Shown here piece after piece: positions 37,595 to 47,237 of a stretch of DNA of 61,821 nucleotides (position 1 is the first letter of the stretch; every line of letters starts with the position of its first letter). Location of the stretch: positions 1 through 61,821 of the forward strand of contig JALHPY010000014.1 in NCBI GenBank assembly GCA_022842305.1, in the 5' to 3' direction. This stretch comes from Rubrivivax sp. (lineage in GTDB: Bacteria > Pseudomonadota > Gammaproteobacteria > Burkholderiales > Burkholderiaceae_C). The notes under the pieces were generated by a model. The model searched no databases. It had not been told where the DNA came from and was given only the letters and a program-made list of their open reading frames with translations. The position numbers and the translations under genes were made by a program.

Positions 37595-37602
<8 letters not shown>
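36940..37602 (-). CDS. class II aldolase, probable methylthioribulose-phosphate aldolase (Ald2-like)
   Basis: A 220-residue zinc aldolase/epimerase-fold protein with the metal histidines in HMHSPHATALAC and LMANHGLVAGG, and NRGSTGNLSVR near the N terminus. Family members include MtnB dehydratase, fuculose aldolase and Ald2. Because it is the last gene of mtnP-mtnA-aldolase with an 8-bp overlap, and no mtnC, mtnD, mtnW or mtnX is present, the Ald2 reaction (5-methylthioribulose-1-phosphate to DHAP plus methylthioacetaldehyde) is the best inference. MtnB remains possible if the missing genes are elsewhere. Confidence 0.78.
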
Positions 37603-38676
<1,074 letters not shown>

Positions 38677-38680
<4 letters not shown>

Positions 38681-39558
38681 GCCGCCGGCCCCAGCACGCG
38701 GCTGGCGATGGCGCGCAGCTTCTCCACCATGGCCGGGTCGCGCGCCGCGGGCGCGGTGATCAGGGCTGTGTCCAGCGCGTGGCGGCAGGCGCAGGCGGCG
38801 GCCTTCGGGTCGGCCGTGATCGTGCCGGCCAGCCCCGCCACCAGGGTGCGCGCCGCCTGGGCATTGGCCAGCAGCACCTGGATGATGGCGTCCACCGTGA
38901 CGTGGTCGTGCTCGGGGTGCCAGCAGTCGAAGTCGGTCACCATGGACACCGAGCAGTAGCACAGCTCGGCCTCGCGCGCCAGGCGCGCCTCGGGCATGTT
39001 GGTCATGCCGATGACGGCGGCGTTCCAGCTGCGGTACAGCTGCGATTCGGCCAGCGTGCTGAACTGCGGGCCCTCGATGCACAGGTAGGTGCCGCCGCGC
39101 ACATGCGGCACGGCCTGCAGCGCCAACGCGGCCTGCACGTGGTCGCCCAGGCGCGGGCACACCGGGTGCGCCAGCGAGACATGCGCCACCAGCCCGGTGC
39201 CGAAGAAGCTGGGCGCGCGCGCCACGGTGCGGTCGATGTACTGGTCGACCACGACGAAGGTGCCCGGCGGCAGGTCGGCGCGCAGACCGCCCACGGCCGA
39301 CAGCGACAGCACGTCGGTGGCGCCCAGCTGCTTGAGCGCGGCGATGTTGGCGCGGTAGTTCACCTCGCCCGGCGGGATGCGGTGGCCGCGCGCGTGGCGA
39401 GGCAGGAAGGCCAGGCGCGCGCCGCCCAGGCGGCCCAGGAAGACCTCGTCCGAGGGCGCGCCCCAGGGCGTTTCGACGCGGGTCCAGCCGGTGTCGGTGA
39501 GGCCGGGCAGGTCGTACAGGCCGCTGCCGCCGATCACGCCCAACAGGGGTTCGCTCAT
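38677..39558 (-). CDS. mtnP: S-methyl-5'-thioadenosine phosphorylase
   Basis: Phosphorolysis of methylthioadenosine, by-product of spermidine synthesis and quorum-signal synthesis, to adenine and methylthioribose-1-phosphate. The 293 residues open with GVIGGSGLYDLPG and contain PRHARGHRIPPGEVNYRAN for phosphate, EGPQFSTLAES, and MTNMPEARLARE for the ribose. MVTDFDCWHP resembles the Asp-containing adenine-recognition loop of MTAP rather than inosine-specific homologues. First gene of the mtnP-mtnA-aldolase operon; ATG at 39558. Confidence 0.93.
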
Positions 39559-39625
39559 GCTTGTCCTCGATGCCGCCCGGTGCCTGCCGGGCCAGGGGCC
39601 GCATTCTGCCTGCGGCCGGCGTGGC

Positions 39626-40633
39626 CTAGGGGCTGAGGGCCGCCAGCGGCAGCGCGCGAGCGCTGCGTGCGGCTTCGAAGGCCAGGCGCGGCGGGCCCGC
39701 CTTGTACTGCGGGTCAGACCACACCTGGCGCCAGCGCCGCGCCCCCGGCGTGCCGTTGCGCAGGCCCATGATGTGGCGCGAGGCGTGGCCCCAAGGCTTG
39801 CCGGCTGCGTGCAGTTCTTCCAGGTAGGCCAGCATCGCGGCCTCGGCCGCGTCGCGGTCGGCGCAGGGGTTGGCCGCGCCGAAGAAGCGTGCGTCCCAGC
39901 CGGCCAGGGCCCAGGGCTCGTGGTAGGCGTGGCGGCCGATCATCACGCCGTCCACGTGCTGCAGTTGCTCGTCTATCTGTTCGTCGCTGGTGATGCCGCC
40001 GTTGACGACGATGGTGAGCTGCGGAAAGTCGGCCTTGAGCCGGTGCGCCGTCTCGTAGCGCAGCGGCGGCACTTCGCGGTTCTCTTTGGGCGACAGGCCC
40101 TTGAGCCAGGCGTTGCGGGCGTGCACGATGAAGACCTCGCAGCCGCCACGCTGCGCCACGGTGCCGACGAAGTCGCGCACGAAGCCGTAGTCCTCGACGC
40201 GATCGATGCCGATGCGGTGCTTCACCGTCACCGGCAGCGACACCGCGTCGCGCATGGCCTTCACGCCATCGGCCACCAGCGCGGGCTCGGCCATCAGGCA
40301 GGCACCGAAGGCGCCGCGCTGCACGCGTTCACTGGGGCAGCCGCAGTTGAGGTTGACCTCGTCGTAGCCCCAGCGCTGCGCCAGCCGGGCGCAGGCCGCC
40401 AGATCGGCCGGCTCGCTGCCGCCCAGTTGCAGCGCCAGCGGGTGCTCTTGCGCGCTGTAGTCCAGGTGGCGCGGCACGTCGCCGTGCAGCAGCGCGCCGG
40501 TGGTCACCATCTCGGTGTACAGGCGCGTATGGCGTGTGAGCAGGCGGTGGAAGACGCGGCAATGCCGGTCGGTCCATTCCATCATGGGGGCCACGGACAG
40601 GCGCCAGGGGCTGAGCGGTTGATCGGGTAGCAA
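39626..40633 (-). CDS. dusA: tRNA-dihydrouridine(20/20a) synthase DusA
   Basis: FMN-dependent reductase forming dihydrouridine in the D-loop of tRNAs. The 335 residues match DusA: LSVAPMMEWTDRHCRVFHR, then LQLGG, the catalytic-Cys segment NLNCGCPSERVQRGAFGACL, HARNAWLKGLSPKENREVPP (a DusA signature) and VNGGITS. The C-terminal helical domain ends at LPLAALSP. Start ATG 40633. A CCCC-TTGC-GGGG hairpin at 40648-40659 lies in its presumed 5' leader. Confidence 0.93.
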   Translation of the reverse strand: MLPDQPLSPWRLSVAPMMEWTDRHCRVFHRLLTRHTRLYTEMVTTGALLHGDVPRHLDYSAQEHPLALQLGGSEPADLAACARLAQRWGYDEVNLNCGCPSERVQRGAFGACLMAEPALVADGVKAMRDAVSLPVTVKHRIGIDRVEDYGFVRDFVGTVAQRGGCEVFIVHARNAWLKGLSPKENREVPPLRYETAHRLKADFPQLTIVVNGGITSDEQIDEQLQHVDGVMIGRHAYHEPWALAGWDARFFGAANPCADRDAAEAAMLAYLEELHAAGKPWGHASRHIMGLRNGTPGARRWRQVWSDPQYKAGPPRLAFEAARSARALPLAALSP

Positions 40634-40854
40634 GGGCTTCTACTGGGTCGGTCCACCCCTTGCGGGGACGAACGAGGTCGGGGCGCTCCTGGCAGCAAGC
40701 CCATGGGCGCATGTTAATCAATGGTTTGGGCGTGCCGTGCGTGCTCGCGTTACGGTGGCTCCGTCCGGCAGCGCACAGACACCCGTGCCGGAACGGCCGA
40801 CAAGCTGCAGGCAGCAGCACACAGCGTGCTGAGCGCCGCTTCCACTGGAGTCCG

Positions 40855-42255
40855 ATGAACCCGCACCGCCATGGCCCTGCCCTCGGACTGTGCGCGGCCC
40901 TCCTCGCGGCGGCGCTGCTGGGCCTGAGCTGCAGCAGCCTTCCCACCATCGTGCCCGACCTGGCGCGCCGACCCGCGCAGCCGGTGCCGCTGGCCGGTGC
41001 GCATGGTCCGTTGTCGGCTGCGCAGAGCAAGGCCATCCTGCAGCGCCTGCAGAGCAGCGGGCCGCCTACCGACATCTTCAGCCGCCACCTGGCCGTGGAA
41101 GAAGCCCTTGTCGGCAGCCCGCTGGTCGCGGGCAATGCGGTGCGCCTGCTGCAGGACGGCCCAGCCACCTACCGCGCCATGCTCAAAGCCATCGCCGGGG
41201 CGCGCGACCACATCAACATGGAAACCTACATCCTGGACGACGACGAGGTCGGCCGCCAGTTCGCACAGGCCTTGATGGCGCGGCAGGCGCAAGGCGTGCA
41301 GGTCAACCTGATGCGCGACAGCGTCGGCACCTTCGGCACGCCGGCGGCCTTCTTCCAGCGCCTGAGCGATGCCGGCGTGCAGGTGCTCGAGTTCAACCCC
41401 GTCAACCCTCTCACGGCGCGCGAAGGCTGGCAATGGAACCGGCGCAACCACCGCAAGCTGCTCATCGTCGATGGCCACACGGCCTTCCTGGGTGGCATCA
41501 ACATCAGCAGCGTCTACTCCAGCGGCTCCTTCGGCAAGAGCAAGAAGATCGATCCCGACGCCACCCTGGCCTGGCGCGACACCGATCTGCTGGTGCAGGG
41601 CCCGGTGGTGGCCGAACTGCAGAAGCTCTTTCTGGACGCCTGGCGCAACCAGCAAGGGCCGGTGCTGCTGGAGCGCACCTACTTCCCGCCCTTGCGCGCC
41701 GTGGGCACGCAGGTCGTGCGCGCCATCGGCAGTTCGCCCGAAGAGGCCTTCAGCCTCATCTATGCGACCCTGCTGTCGGCCATCGGCAGCGCCGAAACCA
41801 GCGTGCAGATCACCAACGCCTACTTCGTGCCCGACCCGCAACTGCTGGCCGCGCTGGTGGACGCGGCGGCGCGCGGCGTCGCCGTAACGCTCATCCTGCC
41901 CTCGCGCACCGACTCGTGGCTGGTCCTGCAAGCCGGGCGCAGCCACTATCGGCACCTGCTGCGTGCCGGCGTGAAGATCTACGAACGCCGCGGCGTCGTG
42001 CTGCATTCGAAGACGGCGCTGGTGGACGGCGTCTGGGCCACCGTGGGCTCGACCAACCTCGACTGGCGCAGCTTCCTGCACAACCACGAACTCAATGCCG
42101 TGATGCTGGGCACCGAATTCGGGCAGCAGTTGCAGGCCATGTTCGAGCGCGACCTGGCGGCTTCGGACGCCATAGAACTCGAAGCCTGGGAACGCCGCGG
42201 CCCGGCCCTGCGCCTGCAGGAATGGTTCGGGCGGCTGTGGGAGTACTGGCTCTGA
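40855..42255 (+). CDS. phospholipase D-family protein, cardiolipin synthase-like
   Basis: A 466-residue two-HKD enzyme expected to make cardiolipin or transfer phosphatidyl groups. The first HKD is NHRKLLIVDGHTAFLGGIN and the second is LHSKTALVDGVWATVGSTN; both His, Lys and Asp are intact. Instead of the two N-terminal membrane helices of ClsA it has a signal-like segment ending LLGLSCSS, a poor lipobox, so the catalytic part is probably periplasmic. ATG at 40855 follows GGAG. Divergent from dusA across 221 bases with no further recognised element. ClsB/ClsC-type or another PLD function cannot be distinguished. Confidence 0.85.
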   Translation: MNPHRHGPALGLCAALLAAALLGLSCSSLPTIVPDLARRPAQPVPLAGAHGPLSAAQSKAILQRLQSSGPPTDIFSRHLAVEEALVGSPLVAGNAVRLLQDGPATYRAMLKAIAGARDHINMETYILDDDEVGRQFAQALMARQAQGVQVNLMRDSVGTFGTPAAFFQRLSDAGVQVLEFNPVNPLTAREGWQWNRRNHRKLLIVDGHTAFLGGINISSVYSSGSFGKSKKIDPDATLAWRDTDLLVQGPVVAELQKLFLDAWRNQQGPVLLERTYFPPLRAVGTQVVRAIGSSPEEAFSLIYATLLSAIGSAETSVQITNAYFVPDPQLLAALVDAAARGVAVTLILPSRTDSWLVLQAGRSHYRHLLRAGVKIYERRGVVLHSKTALVDGVWATVGSTNLDWRSFLHNHELNAVMLGTEFGQQLQAMFERDLAASDAIELEAWERRGPALRLQEWFGRLWEYWL

Positions 42256-42273
42256 CCCCCCGCAAGCTGCCTT

Positions 42274-42936
42274 TCAGGGCGCCTTGGCCAGCTGCAGCCA
42301 GATCTCGTTGCGCCGCATGAACCAGGGCGTGAACGGCGCGTTGTAGCGGGAATAGACAGGCTCACCGGTCCAGGCCAGGTCAGCGCCGCGCAGCACCGCC
42401 TGCAGCTTGGCCAGATGCTCTTCGTAGTTGGAATCCGACCAGAAGCCCGAGTAGCGGATGACGGCCACCTGGCTGGGCAGGACCTCGCGAAGTTGCACGC
42501 GCGCGTCCAGCGGCTCGGGTGCAGTGGCCACGGTCACGCCCTTGGGCAGCACGAACTGCACCAGATAGCCCCCGGGCGCCGTGGTCTGGGTGACGGGTGC
42601 GGTCATCGGCAGTTTCACGGGCACGGGGGTCTGCGACACCGGCGCCGTCATCGCGAACTTCCGCTCGCCCTTGTTCTGGCCGAAGATGTAGCCCGCCAGG
42701 ATCGGGAACGCCTGGTTGCCGGCGTCGCCCGACGGGCCGGGCACCACGACTTCGGCAACGGTGTAGGCGGCGTACTGACGCAGCTCTATGCCAGCGAATT
42801 CGCGCACGACCTGGTATTCGGGCTCTTCGGTGGCGTGGCTGGGCATGGCTGCAGTGGTCAGTGCAAGTGTGGCGAGCAGGATCGAGGCCAGCGCGAACGC
42901 TGTGCGGGGTGGCTTGGGAAGCAGAGGGTATTGCAT
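42274..42936 (-). CDS. SOUL-family heme-binding protein
   Basis: A 220-residue exported protein. The N-terminal hydrophobic segment (TAFALASILLATLALTTAAM) with cleavage near SHA looks like a signal peptide. The SOUL/HBP fold follows: YQVVREFAGIELRQYAAYTVAEV, then GYIFGQNKGERKFAMTAPV, LPMTAPV, and the C-terminal YNAPFTPWFMRRNEIWLQL. These proteins bind heme or tetrapyrroles in eukaryotes; the bacterial role is unclear. Convergent with the PLD-like gene (18 bases apart) and divergent from a serine hydrolase. Confidence 0.87.
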   Translation of the reverse strand: MQYPLLPKPPRTAFALASILLATLALTTAAMPSHATEEPEYQVVREFAGIELRQYAAYTVAEVVVPGPSGDAGNQAFPILAGYIFGQNKGERKFAMTAPVSQTPVPVKLPMTAPVTQTTAPGGYLVQFVLPKGVTVATAPEPLDARVQLREVLPSQVAVIRYSGFWSDSNYEEHLAKLQAVLRGADLAWTGEPVYSRYNAPFTPWFMRRNEIWLQLAKAP

Positions 42937-43063
42937 GGCCGGATGTTCTCATCGGTGCCGCCCTTGTCTGTCGCATGCCGCACATCGACCGCAATGCCCG
43001 CAGGGCCGCAGGTCGCATGGTGTCCAATCCGGGCGACAGCCATCTTCGGCGGGGAGTTGCAGC

Positions 43064-44308
43064 TTGAAGCTCAGCAAGATCGTGGTCGGGGCCCTGGCAG
43101 GGCTGGTGGTGGCCGGCACGGCCGGCTGGTTCAGCCTGGACAAGGAAACGCGCGGCCTGCTGGCCACCTTGCCCACCAACCGCGACCTGCTGTTCTGGAG
43201 CGTGTCGCAACGCGATGCGGCCTTCAGGGCGCTGGACCGCATCGCGGTGCTGGCCAAGTGGCGCGTGGTGCCGGCCGGCGGCACGCCGCTGCCGCTGCCG
43301 CCCGGGCCGCCGCTGCAGCTGGGGCTGGACCTGGACGCCTACATGGCCGGCCAGCGCAGCGCGGGGCTGGTGATCCTGCACGACGGCAAGCTGCGCCTGG
43401 AGCGCTACGGCCTGGGTTTCGACAGCGCCGGTCGCTGGACCAGCTTCTCGGTGGCCAAGTCGATGACCTCGGTGCTGGTGGGGGCGGCCATCCGCGACGG
43501 CCACATCCGCAGCATGGACGACAAGGTCAGCCACTACATCCCGCAGATGAAAGGCTCGGCCTACGACGACGTCAGCATCCGCCAGTTGCTGACCATGACC
43601 TCGGGCGTGCGCTGGAACGAGGACTACGGCGACCCGAACTCGGACGTGGCCCGCTTCAACAACCACAAGCCCGAGGACGGCGTCGAGGCGCTGGTGAGCT
43701 ACCTGCGCCGCCTGCCGCGCGCGGCGCCGGCCGGCACGCGCTGGAACTACAGCACCGGCGAGACCAACCTCGTCGGCATCCTGATCAGCCAGGCGACGAA
43801 GCGGCCCTTGGCGGAATACCTGTCCGAAAAGATCTGGGTGCCGGCCGGCATGGAGCAGCAGGCCACCTGGGTGCTGAGCAAGACCGGCCAGGAGATCAGC
43901 GGCTGCTGCATCCAGGCCGCCACGCGCGACTACGCCCGCTTCGGGGCTTTCATCCTGAACGGCGCGCGCGCCGGTGCCCAGAGCATCGTGCCCGACGGCT
44001 GGCTGGCAGACGCCACCACCACCCGCACCGCCATCGGCCAGGCCGGCCGCGGCTATGGCTACCAATGGTGGACCTACAGCGACGGCAGCTTTGCCGCGCG
44101 CGGCATCTTCGGCCAGGGCATCTTCATCGACCCCCAGCGGCGGCTGGTGATCGCGTCCAACGCCAACTGGGGCGGCGGCGCCTCCGAGCCGGCCGCCAAG
44201 GAAGCGCGCGAAGCCCTGTACCGCGCGGTGCAGGAGGCCATCGACGCCGAGGCAGCGCCGGCCGCCGGCCAGAGCCCGGCGGGCGAAGCGCAGCAACCGA
44301 AGTCGTAG
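43064..44308 (+). CDS. beta-lactamase-family serine hydrolase (class C fold)
   Basis: A 414-residue penicillin-binding-like hydrolase starting at TTG 43064, seven bases after GGGGAG, which places a membrane anchor or signal (KIVVGALAGLVVAGTAGWF) at the very N terminus. The Ser-x-x-Lys motif is SVAKS and the Tyr motif is WNYSTGETN. GRGYGYQWW and GIFGQGIFIDP precede the C terminus. Such proteins act as esterases, peptidases or amide hydrolases more often than as beta-lactamases. An upstream continuation of the frame is antisense to the SOUL gene and is rejected. Confidence 0.87.
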   Translation: MKLSKIVVGALAGLVVAGTAGWFSLDKETRGLLATLPTNRDLLFWSVSQRDAAFRALDRIAVLAKWRVVPAGGTPLPLPPGPPLQLGLDLDAYMAGQRSAGLVILHDGKLRLERYGLGFDSAGRWTSFSVAKSMTSVLVGAAIRDGHIRSMDDKVSHYIPQMKGSAYDDVSIRQLLTMTSGVRWNEDYGDPNSDVARFNNHKPEDGVEALVSYLRRLPRAAPAGTRWNYSTGETNLVGILISQATKRPLAEYLSEKIWVPAGMEQQATWVLSKTGQEISGCCIQAATRDYARFGAFILNGARAGAQSIVPDGWLADATTTRTAIGQAGRGYGYQWWTYSDGSFAARGIFGQGIFIDPQRRLVIASNANWGGGASEPAAKEAREALYRAVQEAIDAEAAPAAGQSPAGEAQQPKS

Positions 44309-44356
44309 GTGCAAGACCCGGCCGCGCAAGGCACGACCGTGCAGTGAAATCGCAGC

Positions 44357-45127
44357 ATGTTCACGCGTTGCCCCAAGTGCGGCCACCAGCCGCTGCCTGC
44401 CGACCAGTCGCTGCCCGCGGCCTGCCCGTCGTGCGGCGTGATCCTGGCCAAGGTCGCGCAGCAGACCGCGCAGCGCGACCTGCCGTCGCGGCACCGCATC
44501 CGCTCAGCCGATACGGTGGAGATCGACCACGATGCCGGCTGGCGTGCATTGCTGCTGCGCGTACCCGAACGCGTTGACAGCACCCTGTTCTGGTGCCGCG
44601 CCGCGCTGCTGGCGGTGTTTGCGATCTGGGGCCTGTGGCTGATGACGCGCAGCGTGGCCGACGGCGAGATGGCACAGTCGTTCATCCACGGCCCCCTGCT
44701 GGTGTTTCACGAAGCCGGCCATGTGCTCTTCATGCCGCTGGGCCCCTGGATGACCGTGGCCGGCGGCACGCTGATGCAGTGGTTGATGCCGGTGGTGCTG
44801 GGTGCTGCACTGCTGTGGAAGAACCGCGACCCGTTCGGCGCGGCCTTCGCGCTGTGGCTGCTGGGCGTGTCGGTGATGGACATCGCGCCCTATCTGTACG
44901 ACGCCCTGCACCCGCAGTTGATGCTGCTCGGCGGCGGCACCGGTGAAGACGGTGGCCATGACTTCATCTTCCTGCTGGACTCGGTGGGCCTGCGTCACCG
45001 CGCGCAAGGGCTGGGCCTGCTGCTGCACAAGCTGGGCGCGCTGCTGATGCTGCTGGCGCTGGGCTGGGCCGGCTGGCTGCTGCGCCTGCAGCACGGCCGG
45101 CGGGCCGGGGTCGTGCTGCAGGAGTGA
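44357..45127 (+). CDS. zinc-ribbon membrane protein with HEAGH metalloprotease-like motif
   Basis: A 256-residue protein. It begins with a zinc ribbon (CPKC at 5-8, CPSC at 23-26). After a soluble linker come about five hydrophobic helices, near 78-97, 112-128, 137-153, 160-177 and 222-243. HEAGH at 118-122 sits inside the second helix, as in site-2-protease-like M50 enzymes, and DIAPYLYDA (175-183) and GGHDFIFLLD (199-208) could supply further ligands. This suggests a membrane-embedded metallopeptidase or metal-binding protein. No substrate is indicated; it lies 48 bases after the serine hydrolase. Confidence 0.75.
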   Translation: MFTRCPKCGHQPLPADQSLPAACPSCGVILAKVAQQTAQRDLPSRHRIRSADTVEIDHDAGWRALLLRVPERVDSTLFWCRAALLAVFAIWGLWLMTRSVADGEMAQSFIHGPLLVFHEAGHVLFMPLGPWMTVAGGTLMQWLMPVVLGAALLWKNRDPFGAAFALWLLGVSVMDIAPYLYDALHPQLMLLGGGTGEDGGHDFIFLLDSVGLRHRAQGLGLLLHKLGALLMLLALGWAGWLLRLQHGRRAGVVLQE

Positions 45128-45135
45128 GGGCGCGG

Positions 45136-45657
45136 TCAGTGCCGCCCGAACAGCCGGGCGTCCCAGACTACCGCCTCCGGGCTGGCGGCGACGATCTTCT
45201 TGAAGTCGGGATGCAGCGGATTCAGCAGCACATTCCCTTCCCTGCGCGCCACGACCGAAGGCACCACCAGCACGGCCGTCTGGCACTCCCGGATCCACGC
45301 ATCGCCAAAGGCCCTGGCCACGCGCAGGTCCGCATGATCCCAGCCCGCCGGCAGGCTGTACTCGTCGTGCTGTTCCACTTTCACGGCAGCCGGGATGGAC
45401 ACCCGGACCGCGACGTGTGTTCGCGGAACGCGCCCGATGCCCGCGTGAGCCAGGCACTCCAACAGGGCGCCTGCGTAGGTGCGGCAGGCATAGATGACGC
45501 CCAGTCCGGGTGAGTTCCAACGTCCTCCCACCAGCGAAGCACCCACAGGGCTGAACGGGTCGAAGCGCCCGTCTGCGATGCGCCAGGCCTGCCAGGCCTG
45601 CCGCTGTGCCTGCCTGTTGGCGTCGGCCTTCGGCCTGGCTCTACGCGGCGACGCCAT
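45136..45657 (-). CDS. RES-domain toxin
   Basis: A 173-residue RES-family protein, named for conserved Arg, Glu and Ser; studied members degrade NAD+. WRIAD holds the Arg (residue 26), GGRWNSPGLGVIYACRTYAGALLE gives the Tyr and Glu (56 and 67), and VVPSVVARREGNVLLNP gives the C-terminal Ser and Asn region. It ends LFDARLFG-like (VVWDARLFGRH), as is typical. It starts inside the end of the antitoxin gene (17-base overlap), the normal antitoxin-first order. Convergent with the HEAGH gene, eight bases apart. Confidence 0.9.
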   Translation of the reverse strand: MASPRRARPKADANRQAQRQAWQAWRIADGRFDPFSPVGASLVGGRWNSPGLGVIYACRTYAGALLECLAHAGIGRVPRTHVAVRVSIPAAVKVEQHDEYSLPAGWDHADLRVARAFGDAWIRECQTAVLVVPSVVARREGNVLLNPLHPDFKKIVAASPEAVVWDARLFGRH

Positions 45658-46075
45658 GGAACAGCGACCACAGCAGCTGCTCGACCCGGCGCGCCCCCAG
45701 CTCCGTCAAGGCCACCTCGATGGGACGCTTGCCGCCCAGCATGGCATGGCCGGTGGACAGGAACGCGCGCGCATCGTCGGCGCTGTCCCACACGTGCTCT
45801 GCGGTCGCGATCACCCGCGCCAGCCGTTCGACCCGCTCGCCTTCCTGCGGCTTGAGCTCCTCGCCCCGCCGGTGGAAAGTGGCCGCCGGGATGACCCGCT
45901 GCATCAAGGCCGCGGCATCGGGTGAGCTGCCGTAGACGTGGCGCGCCACGGCACCCAGCGATGCCTTGGGCAGGCCTGCCTCGACCTGCTGCTCGAGCTG
46001 CTCGACCGAAGTGACCCTGCGGCGAAGGCCCAGAACCTGGGCGATCTTGCCCGGCTCAACCACAGCTGCGTACAT
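45641..46075 (-). CDS. Xre/MbcA/ParS-type antitoxin (DUF2384)
   Basis: A 144-residue antitoxin to the RES toxin. The N-terminal half is a Xre-like helical DNA-binding part (VEAGLPKASLGAVARHVYG). The C-terminal half is the toxin-binding domain: RLARVIATAEHVWDSADDAR, then FLSTGHAMLGGKRPIEVALT, then GARRVEQLLWSLFHG. An inverted repeat TGATAG-N8-CTATCA 17-36 bases upstream of the start is a likely autoregulatory operator. Confidence 0.9.
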   Translation of the reverse strand: MYAAVVEPGKIAQVLGLRRRVTSVEQLEQQVEAGLPKASLGAVARHVYGSSPDAAALMQRVIPAATFHRRGEELKPQEGERVERLARVIATAEHVWDSADDARAFLSTGHAMLGGKRPIEVALTELGARRVEQLLWSLFHGVAA

Positions 46076-46091
46076 GCGGATGACTCCCGAT

Positions 46092-46111
46092 TGATAGCTT
46101 TGATTCTATCA
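46092..46111. promoter_or_regulatory. inverted-repeat operator of the Xre/RES operon
   Basis: TGATAG (46092-46097) and CTATCA (46106-46111) form a perfect 6-8-6 inverted repeat just upstream of the antitoxin ATG (46075) in a locally AT-rich stretch. Antitoxin autoregulation at such sites is the rule for these pairs. Confidence 0.65.
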
Positions 46112-46132
46112 TCTGGAAATGCGCTGCAAGGC

Positions 46133-46148
46133 GCCCGGACAGCCGGGC
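46133..46148 (-). terminator. hairpin just after the esterase stop
   Basis: GCCCGG (46133-46138) pairs with CCGGGC (46143-46148) around ACAG, immediately downstream of the minus-strand esterase. No T-run follows, so termination is uncertain. Confidence 0.35.
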
Positions 46149-46149
46149 C

Positions 46150-47163
46150 TCAGGCCTGGGGCCGGAACTGCCGCGCCGCAAAGGCCCAGGCCATGCGCGA
46201 CGCATCCGGGCCCTGCCCGTCGCCGTAGGGCTTGCTGGCCGCGCCGCCGCTCCAGGCGTGGGCCAGGCCGTCCACGGCCACCAGCGTGGCCACGGTGTGG
46301 CCCGCGCGCTTGAAGTCGGTCACCGACATGGGGTAGCGCTTGCCGCGCTGGACGCTGCGCGCCTGCCCGGCCAGCGCGCCGGCCGCCTGGGCCCAGGCCT
46401 GCGCCGCGGCCTGGCCGTTGCGTGGCGACACCACGGTGTCGGCAGCGCCGTGGATCACCAGCAGGGCCGGCCAGTCGGCAGCCATCGTGCCAGGGGTGGC
46501 CGCCAGCGGCAGCGTCGGGCGATGGCCCTGCATGGCCACCAGCGCCGACAGGCCGGAGTTCGCCGTGCCCGGCGGAACACCCGAATGCATGACCAGGGCC
46601 TTGAAGCGCCCCGGGTGTCGGGTGACGAGCAAGGCCGCCATGCTGGCACCCGCCGACAAGCCGATGATCGCCACGCGCCGCGGGTCGGCGAACTGCAGCA
46701 GGCAGACCTGGTCGATGGCCTGCATGATCAGCGCGGCTTCGCCGTAGGCGCGGCCGTTGCCGGTGTCGAACCAGTTCCAGCAGCCCTGGCCGTTGGCCAG
46801 CCGGTCCTGTTCGGGGTACAGCACCATGAAGCGCTCGCGCTGGGCCATGCGGTTCATGCGTGTGCTGGCGGCAAAGCTGTTGGCGTCCTGGCCGCAGCCG
46901 TGCAGCATCACCAGCAGCGGCAGGCGTTCACCCAGCCTGATGCCTGGCGGGCGATAGAGCCGGTAGCGCCGCAAGCCACTCGTGCCCACGGCGACGCCCG
47001 GCAGCCAGGTGCCGGCCCCGGCCGCGAGCTTGCGCGCGGCCGGGGCGCGCTTGATCGAATCGGCCAGCAGCCGGGTGCCCGAAGCCCTGGCCAGCCTTGT
47101 CATCGCGACGAGACCGCGGCTGAAGCTCTTGGTCCATACGGACGTGCGCAAGCGCTTTCTCAT
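46150..47163 (-). CDS. PHB-depolymerase-family esterase
   Basis: An alpha/beta hydrolase of 337 residues from ATG 47163, of the PHB depolymerase/LpqC/feruloyl-esterase group. The oxyanion segment is LLVMLHGCGQDANSFA (LHGC at 87-90), the nucleophile is Ser170 in IIGLSAGASMA, the Asp region is VIHGAADTVV and the His is in DGLAHAWSGG. The N-terminal 60 residues lack a clear signal peptide and are Arg/Ala-rich, unlike secreted depolymerases. It may act on granules, oligomers or aromatic esters. A start 66 bases upstream is possible. Divergent from the CheB-CheR gene. Confidence 0.87.
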   Translation of the reverse strand: MRKRLRTSVWTKSFSRGLVAMTRLARASGTRLLADSIKRAPAARKLAAGAGTWLPGVAVGTSGLRRYRLYRPPGIRLGERLPLLVMLHGCGQDANSFAASTRMNRMAQRERFMVLYPEQDRLANGQGCWNWFDTGNGRAYGEAALIMQAIDQVCLLQFADPRRVAIIGLSAGASMAALLVTRHPGRFKALVMHSGVPPGTANSGLSALVAMQGHRPTLPLAATPGTMAADWPALLVIHGAADTVVSPRNGQAAAQAWAQAAGALAGQARSVQRGKRYPMSVTDFKRAGHTVATLVAVDGLAHAWSGGAASKPYGDGQGPDASRMAWAFAARQFRPQA

Positions 47164-47237
47164 GCAGCCGATTCTGGGGGCTGGACGCTTCGCGCGTGCG
47201 GCGCCGCGCGGACTGCGCCGCAGCCGCATACTCGGGG

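Noticed and set aside
40634..40854. Possible tRNA or small RNA in the dusA/PLD spacer
   Set aside because: A short CCCC-TTGC-GGGG hairpin is present, but no tRNA T-loop motif, CCA end or terminator-like T-run.
43064..44308. Assignment of the serine hydrolase as an antibiotic-resistance beta-lactamase
   Set aside because: The Ser-Lys and Tyr motifs are shared by many esterases and peptidases; nothing in context points to resistance.
42380..44494. Open frame of about 700 codons on the minus strand opposite the serine hydrolase
   Set aside because: The opposite strand encodes a clear beta-lactamase-fold hydrolase with intact motifs; this frame has no recognisable domain.
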